This document shows, piece after piece, positions 1-8,676 of a stretch of DNA of 64,000 nucleotides. Source of the stretch: Paenibacillus chitinolyticus NBRC 15660. Its GTDB lineage: Bacteria; Bacillota; Bacilli; Paenibacillales; NBRC-103111. Under the pieces are notes generated by a model that made no database searches, had not been told where the DNA came from, and worked only from the letters and a program-made list of their open reading frames with translations. A program made the translations under genes and the position numbers. The stretch covers positions 248,001 through 312,000 of the forward strand of contig NZ_BBJT01000003.1 in assembly GCF_000739915.1 (NCBI RefSeq), read 5' to 3'. Position 1 is the stretch's first letter, and each line of letters opens with the position of its first letter.

Positions 1-541
1 CCAGTTCCATGATCTGGAGCTGGTAGCGGATATCCAGGTGGTTCGTCGGCTCGTCCAGAATCAGAAACTTCGCCTGCTGAGCCAGCGCCCGGGCGATAAG
101 CACCCGCTGCTTCTCTCCGCCGGACAAGGTCGCGAAGCTGCGTTCTCCGAAGTGTCCGAGTCCGACCGTTTCCAAGGCCCGGAGGCATATTCCCCGGTCT
201 GCCTCCGTATCACTTTCGTACCATTTCTTGTGGGGATATCTTCCCATCAGAACCATGTCCGCCACGCTGAAATCGAACTCGACGGAAGATTCCTGGCTGA
301 CGACGGCCATCAGCTCGGCCGCTTTTTTGTAAGGCAGATTCAGCAGCTCCCGCTCATCCAAAAACACCTGTCCCGCGTCGGGCTTAAGCTCGCGGTAGAC
401 CGTTTTGAGCAGGGTCGATTTCCCGCTCCCGTTCGGGCCGATCAGGCCGATAAACTCGCCTTCGCGAACGTTCAGGGTTACGGAATCGAGTATTTTCTTG
501 GCCCCTATGCTCAGGGAAAGATGATTCGCTTCCATGTTCAT
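1..541 (-). CDS. ABC transporter ATPase, FecE/BtuD type (3' end outside window)
   Basis: ATP-binding subunit that would power the FecCD-type permease encoded just upstream. Translated from the ATG at 541: Walker A GPNGSGKST at residues 35-43, signature LSGGEKQR at about 139-146 and Walker B FLILDEPT at about 159-166, all intact; the C-terminal part lies beyond the left edge. The start is chosen because the ATG overlaps the permease stop codon (ATGA overlap) and GGAGG lies 9-10 bases upstream inside the permease gene, indicating translational coupling. The cobalamin riboswitch upstream of the operon favours a corrinoid (BtuD-like) rather than an iron-siderophore role, but the ATPase alone cannot separate the two. 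Confidence 0.9.
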   Translation of the reverse strand, partial: MNMEANHLSLSIGAKKILDSVTLNVREGEFIGLIGPNGSGKSTLLKTVYRELKPDAGQVFLDERELLNLPYKKAAELMAVVSQESSVEFDFSVADMVLMGRYPHKKWYESDTEADRGICLRALETVGLGHFGERSFATLSGGEKQRVLIARALAQQAKFLILDEPTNHLDIRYQLQIMEL

Positions 542-1710
542 TTTGAAGTTCCTCCGAACGCGTATGAGCTTCTGCGGAGCAGCCAGATGAAGAACGGGCC
601 GCCGCATATCGCGGTGACGATGCCGATCGGCAGCTCTTCCGGCGCAAGCGCGAGCCTGGCCAGCACATCGGCCCATATGACGTAGACCGCCCCGAAAAGG
701 ACGCTGACCGGAAGCACCTTGCGATGGTCGGAGCCAAGCACCAGCCGGACGATATGAGGAATCATCAGGCCGACAAAACCGATGGAGCCGCTGACGGACA
801 CGATCGTTCCCGTGATGAGCGCGGTCACGATCACCAGACAGGTCCGGAACGCGGGCACATTGACCCCCATCGTTCCCGCTGCGCCTTCCCCCACGAGAAG
901 AGCGTTCAACGACCGGTGCTGAAAGAGCAGGAAAAGGATACCGGACACCACGATCAGAGCCGGTGCGGTGAGGTATTCCCACTTCGCGCCGGCCAGGCTG
1001 CCCATCAGCCAGTAAACGACGGAGCGGATGCCTTGGGCGTTCGGGGCCATCGTGACGATAAAGCTCGTAAACGCCGACATCATACTCGCAACGGCTGTTC
1101 CCGCAAGCAGCAGCCGGGTGGTCGAAATGCGGCCTCCTACCTTGGCGAAGGTAAAGACAAGCGCCATCGCGACGAGGGAGCCGATAAAGGCCGAAACCGG
1201 CAGCGCGTAAGCGCCAAGAAACGAGAAGCCGCCGAATAGCAGAACGAGGGTAGCCGCAACCGACGAGCCCGACGATACCCCGAGTATGTAAGGATCGCCG
1301 AGCGAATTGCGGATCAGCGCCTGGATCGTCACTCCGACCGCGGACAGGCCCGCTCCTACGACAAGACCGAGCAGGACGCGGGGAAAGCGGATGTTCCAGA
1401 TAATTTGCTCCTGCGCTTTCGTCCAATCCCGCTCGATCAGGCTGCCGATTCCCGGCATATGAGACAGTGCGATCTTCCAGACCGTGACGGGCTCGATCCG
1501 CACGGAACCGAGCATGACGGCTGCCGTTACGGAGATCACAAGGAAAAGCGACAAGCCGCCCAGGAGGAGCGGAAAAGCGGTTAAAGCGCGTGCCTTTCCG
1601 TATTTTTTGGCAGATGCGGAGCGTGCGTCCCCGATCTCCCGTACCGATTCTTTATTGCAAACCGACTGCAAGTCCTCACCTCGATCCTTGATATATTTAG
1701 GACTGACCAT
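538..1710 (-). CDS. FecCD/BtuC-family ABC transporter permease
   Basis: Polytopic membrane permease of the iron-siderophore/cobalamin family, 390 residues. After a hydrophilic N-terminal extension of about 45 residues, longer than usual for the family, it shows the repeated hydrophobic segments of FecCD proteins and the family stretches GAGLSAVGVTIQALIRN, DPYILGVSSGSS and GSIGFVGLMIPHIVR. The ATG at 1710 is preceded by GGGGGAGG in the 3' arm of a terminator hairpin. The gene overlaps the downstream ATPase by 4 bases. A cobalamin riboswitch about 105 bases upstream makes corrinoid import the likely job. The matching binding protein is not in the window. Confidence 0.9.
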   Translation of the reverse strand: MVSPKYIKDRGEDLQSVCNKESVREIGDARSASAKKYGKARALTAFPLLLGGLSLFLVISVTAAVMLGSVRIEPVTVWKIALSHMPGIGSLIERDWTKAQEQIIWNIRFPRVLLGLVVGAGLSAVGVTIQALIRNSLGDPYILGVSSGSSVAATLVLLFGGFSFLGAYALPVSAFIGSLVAMALVFTFAKVGGRISTTRLLLAGTAVASMMSAFTSFIVTMAPNAQGIRSVVYWLMGSLAGAKWEYLTAPALIVVSGILFLLFQHRSLNALLVGEGAAGTMGVNVPAFRTCLVIVTALITGTIVSVSGSIGFVGLMIPHIVRLVLGSDHRKVLPVSVLFGAVYVIWADVLARLALAPEELPIGIVTAICGGPFFIWLLRRSSYAFGGTSK

Positions 1711-1712
1711 GC

Positions 1713-1757
1713 AAAAAAGCGCCTCCCCCTTCGTTTGCAGACAAAGGGAAAGACGCT
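1713..1757 (-). terminator. Riboswitch-associated intrinsic terminator overlapping the permease ribosome binding site
   Basis: Seen: a 17-bp stem (arms 1741-1757 and 1718-1734, a few G-U pairs, 6-base loop) followed on the minus strand by six U at 1713-1718. The U run ends only two bases before the permease ATG, and the 3' arm contains the GGGGGAGG ribosome binding site. Inference: when cobalamin is bound the leader can both terminate and hide the ribosome binding site. Confidence 0.8.
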
Positions 1758-1814
1758 CGTAATTTCAGTACGGAACGCATCTAACACCTCCCTATCTCCC
1801 GTAGGTTGATCGTG

Positions 1815-2003
1815 TTACGGATACAGGCAGGTCTCCTGGCTATCAGCGTCATCATCGGCAGCAGTCTTCCCGGTACGGATACCAGTGACTATGGTTGCTG
1901 CGACTCTTCTGTTACAGTGGCGGGACCGCGCCGGCATTGCACCGGACTTCCCTATTAAGCTGTACCGCGGCAAAATCTCTGCGGCAAGCACCTGTACCGA
2001 GTT
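1815..2003 (-). ncRNA. Cobalamin (AdoCbl) riboswitch
   Basis: On the minus strand the conserved pieces appear in order: CAGGTGC near the 5' end (about 1988), an AATAGGGAAGTCCGGTGCAA core, GGTCCCGCCACTGTAA (the B12-box region), GGGAAGACTGCTGC, and the 3' element CCAGGAGACCTGCCTGTA. The ends can pair as P1 (TACAGGT with ACCTGCCTGTA). It lies in the leader of the permease-ATPase operon and is followed by a terminator at 1713-1757, so it should lower expression when adenosylcobalamin is abundant. Confidence 0.93.
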
Positions 2004-2021
2004 ATTCAATTCATCGTCCGG

Positions 2022-2043
2022 CCGTATTTTACACGAAATACGG
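2022..2043 (-). other. Short hairpin between helicase stop and riboswitch
   Basis: Perfect 8-bp inverted repeat CCGTATTT/AAATACGG with a 6-base loop, about 70 bases downstream of the helicase stop. It has no U tract, so terminator function is uncertain. Confidence 0.35.
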
Positions 2044-2112
2044 AATGTGAACCGGAAGCATCTTGTCTATCATAGCGGATACGACAGAAATCGGCAACAT
2101 CTTCCATCCCGC

Positions 2113-4029
2113 TTAATCCGGCAGCAGGCCCCGGATTTGCTCTCTGATTGCGGGATTGTCCAAATCAAGACCGAGAACGGACACCATGCCCCGGTCGTCG
2201 CGTGACCGGATTAACCGCCCGATGCCCTGCCTCAGTCGGAGCAGCATGTACGGCATGTCCACGTCTTCGTACGGCTGAGCCGAATCTTTCCGCTTGGCCG
2301 CAAAGACGGGATCGTTCGGAGGAAACGGAAGCTCCCAGACGATAACATGGGACAAGGAGGGCCCCGGAATATCTAATCCTTCCCACAGCGTTACCGCACA
2401 GAGGACGCTTTCCTCGTCGTTTTGAAACGACGAGATGAGGTGACTGATTTCCGCCGAGCCTTCAAACAAAAACCGGTAATCGGCAGATTCGGGATACAGC
2501 GCCAAGCTCCCTCTGAAAGTTCCCAGCGCCTCGCGGGACGGGAACAGAATAAGCGCACGTCCTTCGGATTGCTTGAGCAGTTCCAGAACACGACCGGTCT
2601 TATCCTCCTCCGGCTTGTCAGGATACAGGTTCGCCTTCATCTGGGTGCTGTAATCGTAAGGCGAAGGAACGGAGAACGAAAGGAAGCTCTCGATACCGAG
2701 GCTGCCCGCCATGTAGTCAAAAGAACCGTTGACGGATAAGGTCGCCGATGAGAACACGACCGGCATTTTTTTCGAGAACACGCGGTCTCTTAAAATCTCC
2801 TTGACCATTTTCGGCATGATGACCAGGGTGATGCCGTCGGAATCCTCCGTAACCCATGAAATGAGCTGGCCGGGCTTATCGAACAAGCTCAAAGCAAGCT
2901 GAATCATTTCCAGATGCTCCTCGACGATTTTGAGCTGGTAATCATCCAGTGTGGACAGTCCGCTCTCGAATACGAGCTCTTCCTCGATCACGTCGATCAG
3001 CTGCCGGAACCGGCTTACTTCCCGTTTCAACTCTTCGCTCCAGGCGAATTCTTTCCGGTCCGAGGCCGGGACGGAATAGCTGCTCTCATCCAGCACGCGG
3101 AACAGCGTTTCACTCTGGACGATGGCTTCCTCGATGGCCAGGGCCAGCGTTTCTCTGATCTCGCCTTCCAGAAGCCGGATGACGATGCTTTCGAACACCG
3201 CATGCTTCAATTTGTACGTGAGCGCGTTCTGAGCGGCCGTTTCAAGCAGATGCCCTTCGTCGAAAACAACGGAGCTGTGCTCCGGCAGCAGAGGAAGCTG
3301 GCCTTCCCGCTTTCGGGCCTCGTAGGTCCAGACATGTTCCATGTAGAAATCATGGGAACAAATAATCAAGTCGGCGGACTTGCGGTAATGCTCGCGCGAC
3401 AACGTCTGGCCGCAGCGATGCCGCTGGCTGCAGACGAGGCAGTCCTGGAACACGTCCCAGCCGATTCGTTCCCACTGCTCGTCCGTCAGCTCAGGGTACT
3501 CCTTACGGTTGCCGTACGGATAGAAGGACTGGAGCGTGTCCGGATAGTGGACGAACGAAGGAAGGCCGTGATAAATCTCGCTGAAGACTTCCTCGTCGTC
3601 AGAACCGCCGCCCCGGGTGTCGTCCAGCTTATTCAGGCAAATGTATTGATGCTGCGACTTGCCCATCCGGGCGTCAATCGTCAGATCGAGATGCCGGGCG
3701 AGCTTGGCGATATCCCCTTCGGGTTTGACCAACTGCTCGATCAGCGACTCGTCCGCACAAGCGATAATCGCGGGTTTTCTTGTATATCGCGCATACGTAA
3801 GAGCGTAGAGCAGATACACCAGCGTTTTCCCGGTTCCCACTCCCGCTTCCGCAAAGATGGTCTGTTTCTCCTGGTAAGCCCTCTCCAATTGAAACGCCAT
3901 ATAAATTTGTTCGTCTCTCACTTCAAAACCGGCTTCCGGCAGAAGCTCGTAAAACACGTCGGCAATCCAGTCGCTTGCCTGCTGAATAAAAGGTTTCGTC
4001 GGATCAAATGCAAATGGATAATTTCTCAA
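2113..4029 (-). CDS. ATP-dependent helicase, DinG/XPD type (YpvA-like)
   Basis: Superfamily 2 DNA helicase expected to unwind DNA 5'-3' with an iron-sulfur cluster. In 638 residues: Walker A AEAGVGTGKT at 60-69, four cysteines positioned as the FeS ligands (131, 197, 200, 206; the last three in CLVCSQRHRC), a DEGH box at 257-260, and motif VI QGIGRLIRSRDD near 601-612. Length and layout match Bacillus YpvA. The start is a TTG at 4029 preceded by GGAGG at 10 bases; no better ATG is near. It appears monocistronic. DinG-type helicases act on R-loops and damaged replication forks; the specific role here is not determinable. Confidence 0.88.
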   Translation of the reverse strand: MRNYPFAFDPTKPFIQQASDWIADVFYELLPEAGFEVRDEQIYMAFQLERAYQEKQTIFAEAGVGTGKTLVYLLYALTYARYTRKPAIIACADESLIEQLVKPEGDIAKLARHLDLTIDARMGKSQHQYICLNKLDDTRGGGSDDEEVFSEIYHGLPSFVHYPDTLQSFYPYGNRKEYPELTDEQWERIGWDVFQDCLVCSQRHRCGQTLSREHYRKSADLIICSHDFYMEHVWTYEARKREGQLPLLPEHSSVVFDEGHLLETAAQNALTYKLKHAVFESIVIRLLEGEIRETLALAIEEAIVQSETLFRVLDESSYSVPASDRKEFAWSEELKREVSRFRQLIDVIEEELVFESGLSTLDDYQLKIVEEHLEMIQLALSLFDKPGQLISWVTEDSDGITLVIMPKMVKEILRDRVFSKKMPVVFSSATLSVNGSFDYMAGSLGIESFLSFSVPSPYDYSTQMKANLYPDKPEEDKTGRVLELLKQSEGRALILFPSREALGTFRGSLALYPESADYRFLFEGSAEISHLISSFQNDEESVLCAVTLWEGLDIPGPSLSHVIVWELPFPPNDPVFAAKRKDSAQPYEDVDMPYMLLRLRQGIGRLIRSRDDRGMVSVLGLDLDNPAIREQIRGLLPD

Positions 4030-4118
4030 TCTGGCCGTGCCTCCACATCATCGTTACGTACATCTGTCCATTATACCGCAAAAGATCCCCGTGCGAATCC
4101 TCCTTTTCTTAGAAGCGC

Positions 4119-4144
4119 AAAATAAAATCCGCCCGGAGGCGGAT
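4119..4144 (-). terminator. Intrinsic terminator after the secreted protein gene
   Basis: Stem ATCCGCC/GGCGGAT (4127-4133, 4138-4144) followed on the minus strand by TTTTATTTTG, about 27 bases past the stop of the gene ending at 4171. Confidence 0.75.
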
Positions 4145-4170
4145 CTCGTAATTCTAACTTGCCGGCTCAG

Positions 4171-6033
4171 TCATTGAAGCTTTTGGTAAACAAGCTCGGA
4201 ATCGATCACATATTCCTCACCGGCCGCTTGCAGATCCCCGCCCGACAGATCTTTCGTTTCGGTGGTCCGGACCTTTTTCGACGCGATGTCATACGCGGTT
4301 ATGGTCACGCTGCCTTTGGCATAGTCGGTTTCCGCCCAGAGCAGCTTCGATTCAGAGGCCGGGAGCAGCTTCACAGGCCGCGCGGAATTCGTCTCGTCAC
4401 CGACAAGCGTATACAGGGCGCTCCCTGCATCCACCAGCATGAGCGCACCAGACTGTCCCAGGACGGGCTGCGGATTATGCAATTCGGCAAGCTTCGCCTC
4501 GCTTAGCTTCGTCAGCTTCCCGGTTGCGGGCTGAACGAGATGATAGACCGAGTCCGTTTTCCTCGGCTCGCGGTCTTCCGCTCGCTCCAGGGTATAGCTG
4601 CGAAGAATAGCCGCGTTGGGGCTGCTGCTTCTTTCGGCGTTAGCGGTGCTACCGGCGCTCAGGGCGCTGCCGATGCTTTCGCCACTGCCGCCGATCCAGC
4701 CGCGAAGCTCCAGCCGATCCCCGTGCTTCAGCTCGCGCGCATCGGTACTCCACACCGGTTTTCCGTCCCGGCCGAAAATCTTGATCCCCTGCGGAGCAAT
4801 CACCTTGCGATCTTCTCCGCCTATCACGTTCTCATCGCTTTTCGTGAACGTATAATCGTAAGCGGCGTAGCGGCTCTCCGGGCTCCATTTGAACGCCGGG
4901 TTCGAATGCAAACCGGTATCCGCCGGCAGATCGGCCAGCTTGACGCCTTTACCGTCATACAGCCGGTAGCCGTCCTTCTCATACCAGAAGCGCTCCCCGT
5001 CCGGCGATTTGAACAAACGGAACACCGGCCACGTGTGGCTGAAAGTACCATCGAGCGCTTTGACGCCGCCGCCCGCAAGGTCCGCGATCCACAGCTTGCC
5101 CCCGCGGTAGCTGTTCAAGTACAGCTTGCTTCCGTCCGCGTTTAACCAGCCGGATGCCAGAAAATCCGGGGACAGATCGGGAGGGACGTTAGCCGCCAGC
5201 TCACGAAGCCGTCCGCTGCCGACGTCCAGCGACACGATCCGGTAGCCGATTCCCGCTCCGCCCGCCTTCCCGACAGGCTGGATCATAACGACATGAGAAT
5301 CGTCTCCGAAGCCGTATCCCATGGCCAGCGTATCGGTCGAATAAGTGTCTCCCATTTGCAGATCGGCAAACGAAAACACCTTGAACGTCTTCTTCGCAGG
5401 CTGCATGGCTACGAGATCGAGCCGGTACCGGATTCCTCCTTCGGCCGGGGATGTCCTGCGGACGAGGTGCAGGACGGTTTTTCCGCTATCGGGAGAAACG
5501 AGAGACTGCATCACAGTTGCCGTCGTATTCTTCTCTTCAGCCAGTTTTAGCCGAAATCCTCCCTTTTTCTCTTCCAGGGTTACGTTGAGAGAACTGGAAA
5601 CTCCAGTGGTTTCCGAAGCTGACACGCCGGATTCCTGAAAAGACGGATGAGGAAGCTGCCTCGCTTCCAACGCGACGGGAAGTTCGCGCAAACCGCTTTC
5701 GGAAGCCTCGATTTCGGACAAGCTCAGCAGCTTGCCACTGGATGCGTCGATGTAATAGACTTCCTTGTTTCCGGATTCGAATTTCGCTTCCGCCTTCCAA
5801 ACCTTTCGTTTCTCCGTGCGTGCCGCAGACGATCCGCTTTGTCCGGCTTCTTCTCCAAACAGCTCGGGAGGATACTGCGTTAAGCCGACCTTCCATTCCG
5901 CCTTCCGGTCCGAAACATGACTTTGGGCGATAGATAATGCCTGCTTGGAGCTTATTCCCGAAGCCGATTCCGGAACGGATGTGGAGATCGTGTTAACCGC
6001 AAGAAGGAAGACCAGCAGAAACGCCGTTTTCAT
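4171..6033 (-). CDS. Secreted protein with PepSY-like N-terminal part and propeller-like C-terminal part
   Basis: 620 residues, function unknown. An N-terminal signal peptide is clear (MKTAFLLVFLLAVNTI, then a small-residue region). Residues about 30-110 look PepSY-like (SSKQALSIAQSHV, then VYYIDASSGKLLSLSEIEAS), a module common in secreted proteins and protease inhibitors. From about 230 onward there are repeated SPDGERFWYEKDG/WSPESRYAAYDY-type blades reminiscent of TolB/WD40-like propellers. No enzymatic motif was recognised. The ATG at 6033 has AAAGGTGG about 10 bases upstream. It is a single gene with its own terminator. Confidence 0.7.
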   Translation of the reverse strand: MKTAFLLVFLLAVNTISTSVPESASGISSKQALSIAQSHVSDRKAEWKVGLTQYPPELFGEEAGQSGSSAARTEKRKVWKAEAKFESGNKEVYYIDASSGKLLSLSEIEASESGLRELPVALEARQLPHPSFQESGVSASETTGVSSSLNVTLEEKKGGFRLKLAEEKNTTATVMQSLVSPDSGKTVLHLVRRTSPAEGGIRYRLDLVAMQPAKKTFKVFSFADLQMGDTYSTDTLAMGYGFGDDSHVVMIQPVGKAGGAGIGYRIVSLDVGSGRLRELAANVPPDLSPDFLASGWLNADGSKLYLNSYRGGKLWIADLAGGGVKALDGTFSHTWPVFRLFKSPDGERFWYEKDGYRLYDGKGVKLADLPADTGLHSNPAFKWSPESRYAAYDYTFTKSDENVIGGEDRKVIAPQGIKIFGRDGKPVWSTDARELKHGDRLELRGWIGGSGESIGSALSAGSTANAERSSSPNAAILRSYTLERAEDREPRKTDSVYHLVQPATGKLTKLSEAKLAELHNPQPVLGQSGALMLVDAGSALYTLVGDETNSARPVKLLPASESKLLWAETDYAKGSVTITAYDIASKKVRTTETKDLSGGDLQAAGEEYVIDSELVYQKLQ

Positions 6034-6167
6034 TGTGATTTTCCACCTTTCCTAAATCCTACCATTTAGACTCTATAAGTTGGAAAAAGTTGCATGACAA
6101 AGGCGGATACAATGTCTTTAACACGACCCTAAAAAGGCAGCCGAATGAATAGCGTTCACGCTTGCAG

Positions 6168-6194
6168 CAAAAAAAACCTCCCGTCGCCGGGAGG
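6168..6194 (-). terminator. Intrinsic terminator of pyruvate kinase gene
   Basis: CCTCCCGTCGCCGGGAGG hairpin (6177-6194) followed on the minus strand by a run of eight U, 9 bases after the pyk stop. Confidence 0.9.
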
Positions 6195-6202
6195 CTTTCT
6201 TT

Positions 6203-7618
6203 CTATACCTGCATGATTTTAATCAAGTTCGTCGTTCCCGTCTTGCCGATCGGCACTCCCGCCGTGATGACGGTGTAATCGCCGCTTTGGAGCAGCCCCT
6301 GCGCAGTGCCGCTGGATACCGCGGCCTTGAACATGTCGTCGGTCGTCTGGACAAACTCGCCTTTCACAGGAAAGACACCCCACAGCAGGCACAGCTTGGT
6401 CAAAACTTCGTCGCTCGGCGCAATCGCGATGATCGGCGCCTTCGGTCTGTGCTTGGACACCATCCGCGGGGTGTACCCACTCATCGTCGGCGTCAGAATC
6501 GCTTTCGCTCCGATTGCCTCCGAAGCGCTGACGGCCGCCTGACTGATAATCTCCGTCACGTTGACCTCCGCGGGAACGCCCGCTTGCCGGCGGCTCGCCT
6601 CCGCCATGTATAGCCCCTCGGCTTTCTTGGCAATCGTAGCCATCGTGCGCACCGACTCGACCGGATACTTGCCGGCCGCCGTCTCTCCCGACAGCATGAT
6701 CGCGTCGGAGCCTTGCAGAACGGCGTTCGCGACGTCGCTGACTTCGGCCCGGGTCGGGCGCGGGTTGACCTGCATCGAATCGAGCATTTGAGTGGCGACA
6801 ATAACCGGCTTGCCCGCCCGGTTGCAGGATTCGATCATCACTTTCTGGATGACCGGGACATCTTCGACCGGAATTTCAACCCCCAGGTCCCCGCGGGCCA
6901 CCATGATTCCGTCCGACGCTTCCACGATAGCTTCCAGCTCGTCTACGCCTTCCTGATTTTCGATCTTGGAGATGATCTGGATATGACCGCATCCTTGATC
7001 CTCCAGAAGCTGCCGGACCGTAAGCACGTCTTCCGCTTTACGCACGAAGGACATGGCGATAATCTCAATCTTTTCGCGAATGCCGAATTCGATATGGCGG
7101 ATGTCCCGCTCCGTGACACCGGGAAGCGTCGTATGCACGCCCGGCAGGTTTACCCCTTTGCGCGGCTTGATGACGCCGCCGTTAATCACTTCGCACGACA
7201 CTTCCGTTCCCGCCGCCGAAACGACTCTCAGCTCGATCAGACCGTCGTCGATCAAAATTTTGTCCCCAGCCTTCACGACCTGCGGCAGTTCCGCATAATT
7301 AACCGAAATGCGTGTGCTGTCTCCCGCGATTTCTTCGCTTGTCAGCGTGAGGGATTCCCCCGTTTTCACTTCGCACGACGCTTCCTTAAGCAGGCCGATC
7401 CGTACTTCCGGTCCTTTGATGTCCATCAGCACCGGTACGATGGCGCCCATTTCTTTCGCCGCCTGGCGGATCCGGCTGATCTGCAGGCTGTGATCTTCCA
7501 GCTCTCCGTGAGCCATGTTAATTCTTGCCACGTTCATTCCGGCTGCGATCAATTCCTTCAATACCTCGACGGAGCGGCATGAGGGCCCCATGGTGCAAAC
7601 AATTTTCGTCTTCCGCAT
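6203..7618 (-). CDS. pyk: Pyruvate kinase, short form
   Basis: Catalyses phosphoenolpyruvate + ADP to pyruvate + ATP, the last step of glycolysis. In 471 residues the family landmarks are intact: MRKTKIVCTMGPS at the N-terminus, ARINMAHG, MDIKGPEVR, the active-site region ISKIENQEG, then MVARGDLGVE, and the signature PVIVATQMLDSM. It ends after the allosteric C domain and lacks the additional PEP-utiliser-like domain of about 100 residues found at the C-terminus of the main Bacillus/Paenibacillus enzyme (about 585 residues), so it may be a second isozyme. The ATG at 7618 follows AGGAAGGA. It is divergent from an AraC-family regulator. Confidence 0.95.
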   Translation of the reverse strand: MRKTKIVCTMGPSCRSVEVLKELIAAGMNVARINMAHGELEDHSLQISRIRQAAKEMGAIVPVLMDIKGPEVRIGLLKEASCEVKTGESLTLTSEEIAGDSTRISVNYAELPQVVKAGDKILIDDGLIELRVVSAAGTEVSCEVINGGVIKPRKGVNLPGVHTTLPGVTERDIRHIEFGIREKIEIIAMSFVRKAEDVLTVRQLLEDQGCGHIQIISKIENQEGVDELEAIVEASDGIMVARGDLGVEIPVEDVPVIQKVMIESCNRAGKPVIVATQMLDSMQVNPRPTRAEVSDVANAVLQGSDAIMLSGETAAGKYPVESVRTMATIAKKAEGLYMAEASRRQAGVPAEVNVTEIISQAAVSASEAIGAKAILTPTMSGYTPRMVSKHRPKAPIIAIAPSDEVLTKLCLLWGVFPVKGEFVQTTDDMFKAAVSSGTAQGLLQSGDYTVITAGVPIGKTGTTNLIKIMQV

Positions 7619-7683
7619 ATGATCGGTCCTTCCTCTTCTTTGGTTGTCCCTATTGTAATTCGTTTCCGTTCGGGAGAAAATGA

Positions 7684-7708
7684 ATTATAGTATTGCAATT
7701 GTACTATA
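7684..7708. promoter_or_regulatory. Inverted repeat / promoter region between pyk and araC-type gene
   Basis: TATAGTA (7686-7692) and TACTATA (7702-7708) form a 7-bp inverted repeat with a 9-base spacer. On the minus strand it includes TATAAT (7684-7689), a possible -10 for pyk 66 bases from its start. Position in the divergent intergenic region suggests an operator or overlapping promoters; this is inference. Confidence 0.4.
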
Positions 7709-7731
7709 GTATGTTTTATGAAGAGGGAACC

Positions 7732-8514
7732 ATGATCAAATTGACAAATATCCGGCACGACCGGCTGGCGGAATGGTACGAGGAAAGCGGGCCCGGCGGC
7801 AATACGGCCGCTTCGCTGATCATGCTGAGCTACGGCCGCTGCCTGTACTGGATCGAAAACGACAAAATTATGCTGGAGAAAGGCGACCTGCTCCTCATTA
7901 GAGAGGGTGTAACCTACTACGGCAAAAGCATTCCGACCTTCCTGCACAACAAATATGTCGCAAGCTTTCATCTTACGGATACGGGTCACGAGCTGCCGCT
8001 ATTGAGTAAACCATGGATAAAAATCCGCTCCGGCATGGCTGAATTTTTGCTTGAACGGACCCGTAAGTGCTACTCCGATTGGAAGGAGAACGAACCGTAC
8101 GCGGCAATTCGCGGACAAGCCATTCTCCTGGAAATGCTCGCTCTGCTGAGCCGTGAAGCGGATCAAGCGGCGGTATCGTCCGAAACGGGAAAACATGCGG
8201 AACGGATGAAGCAGTATATCCGCGACCATTACCGCGAGAAAGTGACGAAAGACGAGCTCAGTGAGTTCATCTCGAAAAGCCCCAATTATACCGCCGCTCT
8301 TTTCAAAAAAGTAACGGGGCAAACGATCAGCGAATATGTCCATTCCGTACGGGTGAAGAAGGCCGTCTATATGCTGATGGATTCGCTCCTGACGATCGCC
8401 GAAATCGCCGAATTTGTCGGGTACGAGGATGTTTCGTATTTTCAGCGGATTTTCAAAAAAACGACCGGCCGCACCCCTTCCTCCTATATGAAGGAAAGGC
8501 CGCCGAGGAATTGA
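7732..8514 (+). CDS. AraC-family transcriptional regulator
   Basis: 260-residue regulator with an N-terminal cupin-like sensing half (GDLLLIREGVTYYGKS, HNKYVASFHL) and a C-terminal AraC double helix-turn-helix (DELSEFISKSPNYTAALFKK, then TIAEIAEFVGYEDVSYFQR, FKKTTGRTPSSY). ATG 7732 is preferred because AGAGGG sits 5-6 bases upstream; an in-frame ATG at 7711 lacks a ribosome binding site. It is divergent from pyk, sharing a short intergenic region with an inverted repeat, but its regulon is unknown. Confidence 0.9.
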   Translation: MIKLTNIRHDRLAEWYEESGPGGNTAASLIMLSYGRCLYWIENDKIMLEKGDLLLIREGVTYYGKSIPTFLHNKYVASFHLTDTGHELPLLSKPWIKIRSGMAEFLLERTRKCYSDWKENEPYAAIRGQAILLEMLALLSREADQAAVSSETGKHAERMKQYIRDHYREKVTKDELSEFISKSPNYTAALFKKVTGQTISEYVHSVRVKKAVYMLMDSLLTIAEIAEFVGYEDVSYFQRIFKKTTGRTPSSYMKERPPRN

Positions 8515-8592
8515 CCCGCACGTGCGGAAGCGTATACGGATAAATCGAATGTTCACGGCGGGTGCCGACCGGTAAATGTGCCGCGCTCCAAC

Positions 8593-8614
8593 AAAAAAAG
8601 CCCCCGAGGGGCTT
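8593..8614 (-). terminator. Intrinsic terminator of the lipoprotein gene
   Basis: AAGCCCC/GGGGCTT stem (8598-8604, 8608-8614) followed on the minus strand by seven U; about 60 bases past the lipoprotein stop. On the plus strand there is no T run, so it does not serve the AraC gene. Confidence 0.8.
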
Positions 8615-8676
8615 GGGATATTTATGCGTTCCGGCCGATTTTTTCACAGATAGAGGGCCGTGCTGTTGAACTTGTT

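Noticed and set aside
1581-1787. Minus-strand 68-codon frame upstream of the permease
   Set aside because: It overlaps the riboswitch terminator and the permease start in another frame.
2914-4125. 403-codon plus-strand frame
   Set aside because: Mirror of the helicase gene, which has full helicase motifs on the minus strand.
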